From Saccopteryx bilineata (taxonomy: Eukaryota > Chordata > Mammalia > Chiroptera > Emballonuridae), in assembly GCF_036850765.1 (NCBI RefSeq), contig NC_089493.1, positions 263,178,534 through 263,242,533 on the forward strand: a DNA stretch of 64,000 nucleotides, read 5' to 3'. Shown one piece after another: positions 44,641-56,034 of this stretch. The notes under the pieces are model-generated. The model saw only the letters and a program-made list of their open reading frames with translations. It searched no databases and was not told the DNA's origin. Numbering within the stretch: position 1 is the stretch's first letter; every line of letters starts with the position of its first letter. The position numbers and the translations under genes are program-made.

Positions 44641-44970
44641 TTTTTTTTTCTTTTAGTGAGTGAGAAAAAGAGGTGAGGGACAGACAGACAGGAAGGGAGA
44701 GAGATGAGAAGCATCAACTCATAGTCGTGGCATCTTCATTGTTCATTGATTGCTTACTCATATGTGCTTTGACCAGGGGGCTCCAGCCAAACCAGCAACT
44801 GTGGGCTCAAGCCAGCACCCATGGGATCATATCTATGATCCCACGCTCAAGCTGGCGACCCTGCACTCAACCTGGTTAGCCCGCGCTCAAGCCCGCAACC
44901 TCAGGGATTCAAACCTGCTCCTCAGCGTTCCCGGCCAACACTCTATCCACTGCACCACCACCTGGTCAGG
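44641..44970 (-). mobile_element. SINE family B
   Basis: Minus-strand GCCTGACCAGGTGGTGGTGC head and a T-run at the left as tail. TTGAA-type sequence at both flanks supports insertion in the L1. Confidence 0.9.
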
Positions 44971-45266
44971 CTTGAATTTCTTTATGAATTTTAAAATTGG
45001 CTTGTCAATTTCTTTTACAATCCTACTGGAATTTTATTGAGATTCTGTTAAATCTACATAAGAATTTAAGAAGAATTGAAATCTTAACAATATTGACTCC
45101 TCTCATGAATGAATTTTCCGTTTATTAATCTTTTTCATTTCCCTCAGCAATGTTTTCAGTGTTCAGATCATGCACATCTTCTGTCATATTTATCCCTAAG
45201 TATTTTATATTTTTATGCTATTATAAATGGTATTGTTTTAATTCAATTTCAATTCTTTGTTGTTAG

Positions 45267-45609
45267 TGTGAGGTCAGTAGGCAATGGGGGAAGGTCACGT
45301 GAGGCACCAGATCCAGAAACTTTAGCTGGAACCGCCCACACCCATGAGCGCCAAAGGAAACTTCCCAGAAGTCCTTTGGAAAAGAGCGACTGTCTGTCAA
45401 CCAATGAAATTTTACCACGTCATACCAACTTGAGCACCTTAATGACCCTATAAATTACCCCCACGCAGATCCCCCCATGTGACTTCTCTGGCCCCCATAT
45501 CGCGGACCAGAGAACATCGTCCAGGAAGCGCTGTACTAAATAAAGTTTTTGGTATTCCACGCTCCGTGGCTACACCCTTCCTTCTTCCTCAGGGGGAAAG
45601 TATCTTACA
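45267..45609 (+). repeat. 5' LTR of the endogenous retrovirus
   Basis: Starts TGTGAGGTCAGTA and ends CTTACA. Contains a CCAAT motif (about 45398), TATAAA (45451) and AATAAA (45539). Confidence 0.88.
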
Positions 45610-45611
45610 TT

Positions 45612-45629
45612 TGGTGCTGAAACCTGGGA
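45612..45629 (+). promoter_or_regulatory. Retroviral primer-binding site (tRNA-Phe type)
   Basis: tggtgctgaaacctggga differs by two C-to-T changes from the complement of the mammalian tRNA-Phe 3' end. Confidence 0.7.
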
Positions 45630-46249
45630 GGAGTTTGAAGCCCGCTGGGGCTGCTCCTCTCCCCTTCCCTTCCGAGGAAGAACCAGGACCTCCAACTTTT
45701 CACCCACTTCAGCACATGGTACAGTAAGTCCCCTGCCTCCAGCCTCCCCTCAGTTCTTTCTGCTGAGACTCCCTGTCCGTAATCACAGCTGCGTCAGGGA
45801 CCTCTTATCCGTTCCAAGTGCATGTGTGCCCGTGGAGATGTCCCGGACACTCCCACTCTACCTAACCATCCAGTGACCAGAGCTTGAGTTGCAGGACGCA
45901 AATTCTCATCTCTGATCACTCCAAGACTCAGGGTAGCCATGGGAGGCACAGGAATCTAAACCTGACTCAAAAACACACCTGGAGTTACCTTATGTGAAAT
46001 CTCTCCCTCCCTAATGAAGAAGAAACTGTTCTTCTTCTCTGCTGTGGCCAGGCCACAGAACCCACTGGATAACCAGACCAGGTGGCCTCCTGAAGGGACT
46101 TTCAATTTTAACATCCTCACCAATTTAACTATTGCCAAAGAACTGGGAACTGGTTGGAGATCCCTTACATTCAGGGCCTCTAGTAGTTGCGCTCTCATCC
46201 TAATCTCTGTGCCGCCTGCTCCATAGTGCAGGCCCATTTTGGCCAGAGA

Positions 46250-46960
46250 AACCTCAATTAAACCCTCCACTCCTGATCTTTCCTCCTTAGCCGACCCCCA
46301 ACTCTCTTCCCCTCTTGCACGGCTCCCTCTGTCCTATCGGGCTCCTCCCATCCCTTCGCTGGATCCTGTTTCTCATGCATCTGCAAATACCAGTCCCTCT
46401 TTCTCCTCCCCTGCCAGCCAGAAGCCTCTCCCTCCTCCACTGTGTCCTTAAGCCCCTCCCCCATCAGGCCCTCCTCCACCAGCCATTGGCCCTCACGCCG
46501 GTTTGCAGGGCTCCTGACTGCACAGCCCAACACCCCCCATCTTCTTGCAGGAAGGCCTGGCCCTGTCCTGCCTTTGGCTCCAGCATTTTTGGCTGGATCT
46601 GAGTGCTGGGCTCCTCAGGAGCCCCCCTCCTCTTATTCTCAACCCTCAAACCCCTATCTGAGATCTATTAACATAGCATTTAAAGTTTTTAATGGTCACA
46701 GCAAGTAGGAAAAGGCTGAGGCTGTTCGCCAGGCCCGCATTCAGCAGAAAGTAACACTCCAAACCCAAGCTCTTGTGGCAGCCCTGAGGCTGGCAGAGCA
46801 ATTGGGGCAAGGCATAGGAGGTGCCCGACCCAAGTGCGAGTCACAAAGAGGAACCCCATCACTGGTCCCGGCAGTGCCCTGCCCGAGGCCGCCCACTAAG
46901 CCCTGCCCTAACTGTAAGCAGCCCGGTCACTAGTGGAGCGATTGCTCCTTTTAGCAACAG
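46250..46960 (+). pseudogene. gag remnant with disrupted zinc knuckle
   Basis: Proline-rich coding-like sequence (46250-46650) precedes a nucleocapsid-type CCHC spacing at 46904-46945. A TAG codon (46931-46933) lies between the His and the last Cys positions. Other stops and shifts occur upstream. Only fragments of the gag frame remain. Confidence 0.6.
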
Positions 46961-47116
46961 GCTCTCCCTCGGTGTCTCCACATGGAGGACAAGCCACTCA
47001 AGCCAGCCAAGTGGGCCAACCGCTCGAACTCCTAGACCTCATGGATGACTGACACGGCCCAGACTCGGAGACCCCCATAACCCTCACTGAGCCCCAAGTA
47101 ATGCTACAGGAGCAGG

Positions 47117-47365
47117 TAAGTCCATCTCATTTCTGTGGACACAGGGGCGACCTTCTCTGTTTTGCCATCACACTCTGGACCTCTAGTTCCCTCACAGGTC
47201 TCAGTTATGGAACTGGATGGGACCCCTTCTTTTCCTCTTTGCACACCACTCCTGACATGCAGTTTGGACGGAATCCCCTTTTCGCACTCCTTCTTAGTTA
47301 TGCCATCATGCCCTGTACCCCTCCTGGATTGGGACGTTCTACAAAGTCTCAGAGTCACTCTCTAG
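47117..47365 (+). pseudogene. Retroviral protease remnant
   Basis: The aspartic protease active-site signature DTGA is encoded at 47138-47149 and is followed by about 70 open residues ending at a stop at 47363-47365. No RT follows. The next retroviral sequence is envelope, so most of pol is deleted. Confidence 0.7.
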
Positions 47366-47479
47366 CTGACAACATCTTTCTCACTACTAAGGGCTCCCCC
47401 ATAATCAATACTACCCACATTTCTAACCATGTCTCTCGCCTCAAGCTTGTCCCCATACAGGACTGCTAGCAGTCGGAAC

Positions 47480-47928
47480 CACTGGGCCCTACCCGTTTCC
47501 AGCTCACTAAAAGGTTGGGCCCTGCAGATCCCCTGTTGCTCCTGTCCCTCCCACCAGGAACCTGCCACCAGAGTGAGATAAAGCAGGGAGCAATGCTGTT
47601 CAATGAAACTGGCCCAATGGAAGAAAGCATCAGGGTCCTCCACCATTTGCAAGAGAAACTGCACAAGGACCTCTCCTTCTACAACCCGCTTAACTCCTGG
47701 TGGCAGCCACCCATCCTCACCTGGGCTGCCCCTACCCTAGGTCCTCTTCTAATTATCAGCATATTATTCATATTTACTCCTCTTTTTAAAATTCTTACAG
47801 GACCGCTTCCGCGAAGTTTCTCGAGTCACAGATGTTCCTACACCCATATACGCGACTCCCCTCAGAACAACCACCTTTCGATCTCCCTTTCACACGGCAT
47901 CCCTAACCAGCAGGAAGTAGCCAGATGA
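47480..47928 (+). pseudogene. Envelope transmembrane-subunit remnant
   Basis: An open segment of about 137 codons ends at 47928. It has a charged/helical ectodomain end, a Trp-rich membrane-proximal part, a hydrophobic span around 47737-47800 and a short tail. The surface subunit and fusion peptide are absent, so it is a fragment without a start of its own. Confidence 0.6.
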
Positions 47929-47963
47929 ATAGCAGCGCCCCTATCTAACATAAAAGGTTGAAA

Positions 47964-48305
47964 TGTGAGGTCAGTTTGCAATGGGGGAAGGTCACGTGAG
48001 GAACCAAACCCAGGAACTTTGGCTGGAACCACCCACACCCATGCATGCCAAAAGAAACTTCCCAGAAGTCCTTTGGAAAAGAGTGACCGTTTGTCAGCCA
48101 ATGAAATTTCGCCATGTCATATCAACTCCACCGCCCTAACGACCCTATAAATTACCCAGACCACCCCCCTCCCCAGACTTCTCTGGCCCCTGTCTTACGG
48201 ACCAGAAAACATCATCCAGGAAGCGCTGTACTAAATAAAGCCTTTGCTATTCCACACTTTGGGGCTACACCCTTCCTTCTTCCTCGGCCAGGAAAATGCC
48301 TTACA
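47964..48305 (+). repeat. 3' LTR of the endogenous retrovirus
   Basis: Pairs with the 5' LTR end to end (tgtgaggtcagttt...ccttaca). It keeps the TATAAA and AATAAA motifs. An A-rich polypurine-like tract precedes it (taaaaggttgaaa). Confidence 0.88.
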
Positions 48306-49431
48306 ATTAGTATATAGAAATACAGTTGATTTTTGTATATTGATCTTGCTTAACTTACTTATAGTTGTAGTGGCTTTTTTATAAATTCCATTGGATCTTC
48401 TACATAAGCAATCAGGTTATCAGTGAATGAAGATAGTTTTTACTTCTTCCTTTTCAATCTGAATGACTTTTGTCTTAATTATACTCACAGGATTTTTTTT
48501 TATTTCTTATTTTTTTATCGATTTAAATTTATTGTGTTTACATAGATTCAAGTGTCCCACCGAATACATCCTCCCACACCCCCGAATTCCTCTCAACATC
48601 CTTCTTGCCTCTTCCCCCAACACCCTCTCCGCTTTCCTCCAGGATTTGCTCTTCTGCTCTCTATAATGCTGTTATGTATATATAATTTCACCAAGCTCTT
48701 TTCCTTCTCTGATCTCATCCTCTCATCCCCTTTCCCTCTGTCCGCTTTCCCACTGGTTCATTTGATCCCTCCTCTGCTTCTATTCTGTTCCTCATTTCAC
48801 AATGTTCATTGGATTCCTCATATGAGTGAAGTCATATGATATTTTTATTTCTTGCCTGGCTTATGTCACTTAACATAATAGTTTCCAGGTCCATCCATGT
48901 TGTTGCAAAATGTAGTATTTCCTTCTTTTTCATGGGCCCATAGTATTCCATGTGTATATGTAGTACAGTTTTTTAATCCACTCGTCCACTGAAGGACACT
49001 TGGGCTGTATCCAGATCTTCATTATTGTAAACAATGCTGCCATAAACATGGGGGTGCATTTCTTCTTTTGAATCAGTGATTTGGTGTTCTTAGTATATAT
49101 TCCTAAAAGTGGGATGGCTGGGTCAAAAGGCAGTTCCATTTTTAATTTTTTGAGGAATCTCCATACCATTTTCCACAGTGGTTGCACCAGTCTGCATTCC
49201 CACCAGCAGTGCAGGAGGATTCCCTTTACTCCACATTCTCACCAGCACTTATTATGTTTTGTTTTGTTAATGTGTCATTCTGGCTGGTGTGAGGTGATAT
49301 CTCATTGTGGTTTTAATTTGTATTTCTCTAATGATTAGTGATGTTGAACATTTTTTCTTTTGCCTATTGGCCATCTGATGTCCTCTTTGAAGTGTCTATT
49401 CATTTCTTTTGCCTATTTTTGATTCAATTAT

Positions 49432-49748
49432 GTTCCTTGATTTCTCTTATCAATGTTTTATAATTTTCTGAGTACAAGTCTTTAACCTCCTTGGTTAAAT
49501 TTACAGCTAGGTACTTTCTTTGTTGTTGTTGCAGTAGTGAAGGGGATTGTTTTCTTAATTTCTCTTTCAGACAGTTCATTGTTGGTGTATAAAAATGACA
49601 CTGGTTTTTGAATATTAATTTTATATCCTGCCACCTTGCTAAATTCATTTATTAGGTCCAGTAGTTTTTTTACTGAGACTTTAGGGTTTTCTATGTACAG
49701 TATCCTATCATCAGCAAATAGTGATAGTTTTACTTCTTCTTTTTCCAT
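49432..49748 (-). pseudogene. LINE-1 ORF2 RT fragment
   Basis: Encodes the catalytic neighbourhood [16 protein letters not shown] and about 80 following residues, then loses frame. The endonuclease, the first RT blocks and the thumb are missing. Confidence 0.8.
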
Positions 49749-49844
49749 TTGGATGCAGTTCTAAAATCTTAAATCTATATTCTTCTTTACTAGATTCCCC
49801 GCCCCCCCCCTTGTTCTGTTTACAACAGGACCCTTAACATTTCT

Positions 49845-50721
49845 TACACCATTGGTTTGGTTGTAATAAATTCCTTGAGGTTTTTTTTTTTTTTTTTGTA
49901 TGGGAAGCTTTTTATTTCTCCTTCTATTTTAAACAATAGCCCTGCTGGATATAGAAGTCTTGGTTGTAAGATCTTGTTCTGCATTAATTTGAATATTTCT
50001 TGCCATTCCCTTCTCACCTCAAGTGTTTTTGTTGAGAAGTTGGATGTCATCCTTTTGGGGTCTCCTTTGTAGGTGATTGATTGCTTTTCTCTTGCAGCTT
50101 TTAGTATTCTTTCTTTATTTCTTAGCTTTGTTTTTTAATTATGATGTGTCTTCATTTAAGTTTATTTGGGTTCCTTTTTAATGGGATTCTCTGTGCTTCT
50201 TGAACTTGTGTGACTTTTTCCTGCATCAATTTTGGGACATTTTCAGCTATGATTTCTTCAATCAGGTTCTCTATCCCTTGTTCTTTCTCTTCTCCTTCAG
50301 GAACCCCTATGATGCAGATGTTGTTTCTCTTCCTATTGTAACAGAGCTCTCTTAGAGTTTTCTCAGATATTTTAATCCTCTTTTTCTTTTGCTGTTCTGC
50401 TTCCGTGCTTTGGCTTATCTTGTCCTCTAAATTGCTGATTCGATCCTCTTTTTCATCCTGCCTCCTTTTCATTCCTTGTAGTGTAGTCTTCATTTCTGAT
50501 ATTGTGTTTATCATTTCTGTCTGATCCTTTTTGATGTCAGATATCTCATTGTTTAAGTGCTCATGTTGTCCATCTATTGTTACTCTAAGATCCTTGAGCA
50601 TCCTCACAATCATTATTCTAAACTCTGCATCCGGCATCTTAGTTATTTCCATTTCATTCCATTCTTTTTCTGGGGATTCCTCTAGTTGATTCATTTGAAT
50701 TGCACTTCCCTGTCTTCCCAT
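49845..50721 (-). pseudogene. LINE-1 ORF1 remnant
   Basis: Residues from MGRQGSAIQMNQLEESPEKE include a coiled coil and the RRM-like NNICIIGVPEGEEKEQG. The frame stops near 50152, and the C-terminal domain (FSTKTLEVRREWQEIFK) continues in another frame to about 49845. Confidence 0.8.
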
Positions 50722-51188
50722 TTTGTCTCGATATAGACTGCTCCTTCAGATATGTTGTTTGTGTAGTTGAGTATAAGGTTGGTGTTGTCTGACTCCAGCT
50801 TTCAGTTGTGTAATTTCTAAATCTTCCTGGGATGGCTTCAGCTGTTTGTAATCTGCTGTGGGCTACTTGTCTGCTGCTACTGCTCTTTTTGCTGTTTGTG
50901 ACAATGTTTTCTATGCCTTAGCTGGGTCAGGTGTGAGGAGCCTTTCCTTAAGATACCACTCTAACTATGGTTGTTAGGTCTTGAGCTGATGCTCTGTATC
51001 TGGCCGCTAGATGTACCGGCCCTAGAACTCACAGGCCAGAAACTGGTGAAGACCAGTAGGAGAAACTGCTTTTGACTGGCCCTCAGCAACCTTCTTGGAG
51101 CTACAGGCGATCCAGAATCATCTTCTCCTCATCCGACACCTGATCCTGCATGTTGGCCATCTTGGGCTGCTCTCACTCACAGGATTTT

Positions 51189-51993
51189 AATTTATAAGGA
51201 TGACTGGATGACATCTCAGAAAGGCTAATGCCATTGAAATAAAGTTTTTATTACTTAGACTTCCCAAGGTGAGGAGACAAGCCATACCATACATGGGCTC
51301 CAGTGTCAGTCAGCGGACAGACACAAGAACAAGGGGAAAGCATAGGCCAGTCTTTGCTGTTTTCTGCAGGAAAAGTAGGCAAGATAGAAAAAACAGTTTA
51401 GGATTGGCTGGTTTCACTAATTCCAGTGAACTCTTGGCTGTTGGTGCTATTTCTAGTTGCCTGGTACCTGGCTCAGAGTTTATTTAAGGCAAATGAAATA
51501 GAGGCTTGGTATGTGAGAGTTAGATAAGGAAGGTGGTTTACAGTATGAACCCAAGATTGGCTAGTTTGGTTATGAAAAGCATGTTTCCAGGAGAACCCTA
51601 GCTATCACTAAGAAATGGTTAGTCCTGGAGGGCAGTCTCCCCCAGCCAGGGAGGCTGCAAATGACAGAGCATCAAGCATACAGAAAATAAGAAAATATAG
51701 TTAGTGCAATTGGCCCTGCAATGAATGGATACCAAACTGATAAATACAGGATCTAAGAAAATACAGTTAGAACATTTTTATCGATACTTCCTTTTCTTTC
51801 CTATTGCAAGGGCTAGAACCTCCAGCACGATGAATAGAGGTAATGAAAGCAGATGTCTTTGCCTTATTACTGATCTTGGGAAGAAAAAAAGCAGGAAAAT
51901 GAGGTGCCATGGAGGGGCTAAGGGTGGGGCAGTGATGGACCTGCCCAATGAGAATGGGAAGCGGAAGCTCAGGAAAACTTGGGGAAGGTCTAA
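51189..51993. other. Sequence with no recognised gene
   Basis: No coding frame with support. Some phrases near 51780-51880 ('ctattgcaagggctagaacctccagcacgatgaatag') resemble an old antisense L1 ORF2. Confidence 0.4.
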
Positions 51994-52006
51994 GGTAGTG
52001 GTTCTT

Positions 52007-52901
52007 TTTTTTCTAATATTTTATTAATATTAACGGGGTGACATTGCTCAATCAGGGTACATAGGTTCAGAGAAAACATCTCTAGGTTATTTTGACATTT
52101 GTTTATGCTACATTCTCATTGACCAAAGTCAAATTGTCTTCCTCACCTTCTATCTGGTTTTCTTTGTGCCCATCCCCTCCCCCACCCCCTCACTTTCTCC
52201 CCTTTCCTGCTCCCCCTTGTAACCACCACACTCTTGTCCATGTCCCTGAGTCTCATTTTTATGTCCCACCTATGTAAGGAATCACATAGTTCTTAGTTTT
52301 TTCTGATTTACTTATTTCACTCAGTATAATGTTATCAAGGTTCATCCATGTTGTTGTAAATGATCCAATGTCATCATTTCTTATGGCTGAGTAGTATTCC
52401 ATAGTATATATGTACCACATCTTCTTTATCTAATCATCTATTGAAGGGCTTTTTGGTTGTTTCCATATCTTGGCTGCTCATAAAACTCAACAACAAACAA
52501 GCAAACAATCCAATAAAAAAATGGGAAGAGGACATGAATAGACACTTCTCCCAGGAAGAAATACAAATGATCAACAGATATATGAAAAGATGCTCATCTT
52601 CAATAGCTATTAGAGAAATGCAAATCAAAACTACAATGAGATACCACCTCACTCCTGTTAGATTAGCTATTATCAACAAGACAGGTAATAACAAATGTTG
52701 AAGAGGCTGTGGAGAAAAAGGAACCCTCATCCACTGTTGGTGGGAATGTAAAGTAGTACAACCATTATGGAAGAAGGTATGGTGGTTTCTCAAAAAATTA
52801 AAAATAGAACTACCATATGACCCAGTAATTCCTCTACTGGATATATACCCCCGAAACTCAAAAACACTGGTACATAAAGACACATGCAGCCCCATGTTTA
52901 T
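52007..52901 (-). mobile_element. Twin-primed (5'-inverted) LINE-1 insertion
   Basis: 13-bp duplications GGTAGTGGTTCTT (51994-52006, 52902-52914) bracket the element. On the minus strand, 52007-52482 is a normal 3' end (poly-A, 3' UTR, ORF2 C-terminus). 52483-52901 is the preceding ORF2 segment in inverted orientation, including [15 protein letters not shown] and the Cys-rich region. The two pieces are nearly adjacent in ORF2, the signature of twin priming. Confidence 0.9.
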
Positions 52902-52914
52902 GGTAGTGGTTCTT

Positions 52915-55074
52915 GAAATGTGGTACGTGGCTCACTCTGCCCTGCTCCTTACCACACTGCTCACCTCTCCCCATAGCCACCTTCTGCATATAGGTTCTGC
53001 TCACCCTTGCATCACAAAACATCAGGCCCTTCTCCTCCTGGAATCCCCCTCTATGAACTCTGTGAGCGGAGCCACAGCTTGAGGCTGATTCACAGGCCCT
53101 CTCATTCCTGGGAAGAAAGGATGAACAAAATCAGGAGACCACACGCCATCTCTAAGTAGAAATCATGTCTCACAATTCCTTCTGGGTCCAGGGGACTGAA
53201 CATAACATGAAATGTGCAACTTGCCTCTAGGGAGACCTTACATGGAACCAGCAAGCCCTGAGGGCATCTGCACAGCAGGTACTCTGTGAAAATTACCCAG
53301 AGCCTGCTTTATAAATGGTCTGTGCTGCCCAATGAAATGGGCAATGAAGCCCTCTGGTGGGGTCCAGATCCCTTCTCAGGTAGCCTGGCAAGAAAATTTT
53401 CCAGCCAGATCCCATAGCTAGTGGGCCAAAGCAAGAATGGGTATCATCACCTCATAGACAAGGCAGGCTACCCTCTGGAGGTCCTGCTGACAAGCCAGTG
53501 GGTCCCTTGTTGTCTCCTTCTGCCCACATTTCCAGCTGTTACAAATAGAGATAGTAATGCACCCACCACAGAATGTTGTAAAGCTGTAAAGGAGGCAATG
53601 GATGTTTAGCACCTGACTCAGATAAGAGGATTCCATAAAAACTTGAAACCTCCCTTCTCAGGCCCGGAGGAGGGGTAAGAAAAGCAGGCACAGAGTTACG
53701 GCCCTGAGAGAAGCGTGGAAGAAAACTGTTAGGACTGGGGAAGAAACTGATAAAAAGAAAAGGGAAGTTGGTCTGCTGCTTCCATCGCCAGAAGACCAAG
53801 GCCACTTCCTCTGATGAAATCATGCCCACCCACTCCCATGGTCTACTCAGTGAGTTGATGCCAACCTCATTCTGGGGAGGGGATGGGCAGAACCTCCTGT
53901 GAGTCATCAAAGACCCCAGTCCCCAATCCCTCACTCTGTCCAGCACCAGTCACAAGCTGGCAGTGCTCTCCATTCGAGATGGTCCCAGGGGCTCTTTCAG
54001 GGGTGACTCATTACTGCTCTGATCTCTAATCCCCTCTGTCCAGGGAAGGCTCTGGCTTACTTGGCCAGGGCTCTCACAGCTGTGGATGGAATCGCCTAAG
54101 GAGCATCATAAAAACAGTGTCGGGGGGCTCACCCCCCAGAGCTCTGCACTCTAATGCTGAGGTCTAGAGGTTCTGTGGTGCAACCAGGTAGAAGCATCCA
54201 GAAAGAACAGAAGGCTCTGTGGACTCAGCAAGACTGCAGTTCGAGTCTGGACCCATCACTTGAGAGTCATGGACCTGGGGCACACCCTCTCTGAGTCTTA
54301 GTCGCTCACATGAGAAGTGGTGTAGACAGAGGGCCTTGCAGATCCGGACTTGAATTCTGTGCATAGAGCCGGGGCCTCCAGAAGGCCCACTCTCTCAGGA
54401 GGTGGGAGTGGCACACCAGCTTTATCTCCTAACCTCAGGGAGGGTGTGAGGTGCACAGAGGGAACAGAATGGGGCCTGTGTACTACACGGGAAGGCGAGG
54501 GGTCAAGAGCCAGATGGATGCACCTGTTGCTGGGGCTGGGGTCATCTCCAGCAGGGTCTCCCTCCTCCTTCTCTCTAAGGGGCTGTAGCTGGGCAGAGAC
54601 TCATGACTGCCTTTCCTCTCCTAAAAGAGCCTGAGCTGATCCTACTGCCCCTTCGCCTGGGATGAGAGAGAGAAACAGAGAAGCAGAGAAAAGGAGAGAG
54701 AGAGACAGAGGTGGGGACAGACTCCTAAGGAGATGAGGCAGTCCCTCGCAGAGACAAGGAGTTGAGGTGGGAGAAGAGGGGCCCCGGGCAGCCAAGGTCA
54801 GGACCACACTTATCAGCATGAGGATGGGACGGGGACGTATTATCATGGCTTTCTCTGCACTGACCACAGGGGAGGCCCTTTTGCAATAGAGGAAAAGAAG
54901 AAGCCAGATTGAAAAAGGAAGTGCTGGTCACTCTGGGGCAGGCGTGTTTGGGGAAGGCCCCCGCCCTCCCTCAGTCCCCTGAAGGAACCTGATCCTGCCT
55001 CTCCTGGTGATCAGAATACCAGGAGGCTGCCCTTCCACAGAGCCCCTCTGGCCTAGAGGCAGGAGAGCAAGGCG
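52915..55074. other. Unique sequence upstream of the PILR-like gene
   Basis: Low repeat content. It may include promoter and untranslated exons. An ETS-type aggaagtg occurs near 54917, and a purine-rich (GA)n-like run lies at 54660-54720. No other gene is recognised. Confidence 0.4.
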
Positions 55075-55854
55075 ATGGGTCTGCCCCTGCTGCTGCCCCT
55101 GCTGCTGCTGCTGCCAGCATCTCTGCAGGATGGTGAGTGGCTGGACCACCTGGCTCTGCCCAGGGCCACAGGGGGGCCCCGGGGAGGGGCTGTGGCCAGG
55201 CGTCTGGAAAAGGGGTCTGCTGGGGTAGCCAGCCAGGCTTCCCGCCTGCAACAAGCAATGGGCTGGACTGCTCCTACAGTGCTGGCTCTCCACACCCGCA
55301 AATCCCTCCCCACCCCAAGCCTGGGGAGGCAGACTCCAGCCAGAGGGCAAGTCCTACCATCTCTCACACTTCTGCCCTTGACTGAGGGTGCCAGATGGCC
55401 TGGGGTTATCCTCTTTGTCTGTCCAGGTGACTTCAAAGTCTCTCCCTCTCCCTCCCTCCTCCAGGTGGCTCAGCAAAATGCAAATCAAACAATATTTATG
55501 AAGTCATCCAACCAGAGCACCTCTCAGCCCCTGAGGGTGGCTCCATCCTCATCCCCTTCTCCTTCTGCTACTCCTGGAAGCCAGCCAAGGATCCCCAAGA
55601 GAGTATATTCTGGAGATGGGAAAATTTTCACGGGAAGTTCATCCACAACACAACCCCACCTTTCACCCATAAGGATTTTAAGAACCGCCTCGTCCTGAAC
55701 TGGACAAAGGGTGCGAGGAACGGCTCCCTCCTGATCTCTAACCTGCGGAAGGAGGACAACAGTACGTACTTCTGCCGAGTCCAGTTGACCACACAGAAAG
55801 AAGGCCAGCAGATGTGGCAGTCCATCCTGGGGACCAGTCTCACCATCACCAGAG
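55075..55854 (+). CDS. PILRA/PILRB-like receptor, exons 1 and 2 (partial gene)
   Basis: Paired immunoglobulin-like type 2 receptors recognise sialylated O-glycoproteins on neighbouring cells. PILRA inhibits through ITIMs; PILRB activates through an adaptor. Exon 1 is 55075-55132 (signal peptide MGLPLLLPLLLLLPASLQD) with donor GTGAGT. Exon 2 is 55465-55854 (phase 1 at both ends), encoding residues 20-149. Exon 2 is one V-set domain: EHLSAPEGGSILIPFSF, RLVLNWTKGARNGSLLISNL and the F-strand YFCRV. Arg124 matches the sialic-acid-binding arginine of human PILRA and Trp137 the conserved Trp in the WQSI block (both from memory). An RNGS glycosylation site and others are present. Stalk, transmembrane and tail exons are not found, so A-type and B-type cannot be separated; the rest may lie beyond 64000 or be lost. 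Cys25 and Cys54 are unusual. Confidence 0.88.
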
Positions 55855-56034
55855 GTGAGTCCCACTGCCCCGGCCACGGGTGCCCTCGTCCCTCAGGACT
55901 GGTCCAGGCGCCTCTCTTCCTGACCTTTCTCTCAAACTCCTCTCAGGCCTCTGACTTTACCTTTTTCATTGTAATCTTCCCCAAACTTGGGCTGCTTTCC
56001 TTGCCCACCCCCCTCACTGACACCCCCCCCCCAG

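Larger units (their letters stand above)
45267..48305 (+). mobile_element. Endogenous retrovirus, internally deleted, class I-like
   Basis: Paired LTRs (45267-45609 and 47964-48305) enclose about 2.35 kb. The primer site at 45612 follows the left LTR by 2 nt and fits the tRNA-Phe 3' end with two mismatches. The interior shows gag-like proline-rich sequence, a nucleocapsid zinc-knuckle remnant, a protease segment and the C-terminal part of an envelope transmembrane subunit. RT and integrase are missing. Flanks TTAG (45263-45266, 48307-48310) are the target duplication in an old L1. The LTRs differ at roughly 13-15% of positions by eye, so the insertion is old and non-functional. Confidence 0.87.
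42940..48482 (-). mobile_element. Old LINE-1 ORF2/3' region, heavily interrupted
   Basis: Minus-strand ORF2 text runs through 42940-43395, 43619-43789, 44170-44640, 44971-45266 and 48306-48482. The gaps are two family C/VES-type SINEs, a family B SINE and an endogenous retrovirus. The order of ORF2 segments is colinear across the gaps, so this was one L1 before the later insertions. Frames are broken throughout. Confidence 0.8.
48497..51174 (-). mobile_element. LINE-1 with complete ends but most of ORF2 deleted
   Basis: A 14-bp duplication ACTCACAGGATTTT (48483-48496, 51175-51188) fixes both ends. The minus strand starts GAGAGCAGCCCAAGATGGCC, an L1 5' end with a YY1-type CAAGATGGCC. It runs through a leader (to 50722), ORF1 (50721 to about 49845, broken), a fragment of ORF2 around the FADD motif (49748-49432), then jumps to the ORF2 end and 3' UTR. 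Two internal gaps are therefore present. Confidence 0.85.

Noticed and set aside
47112..47120. Perfect splice-donor consensus CAGGTAAGT in the retroviral protease region
   Set aside because: It lies inside coding sequence of a dead element, and no partner acceptor or transcript evidence is available.
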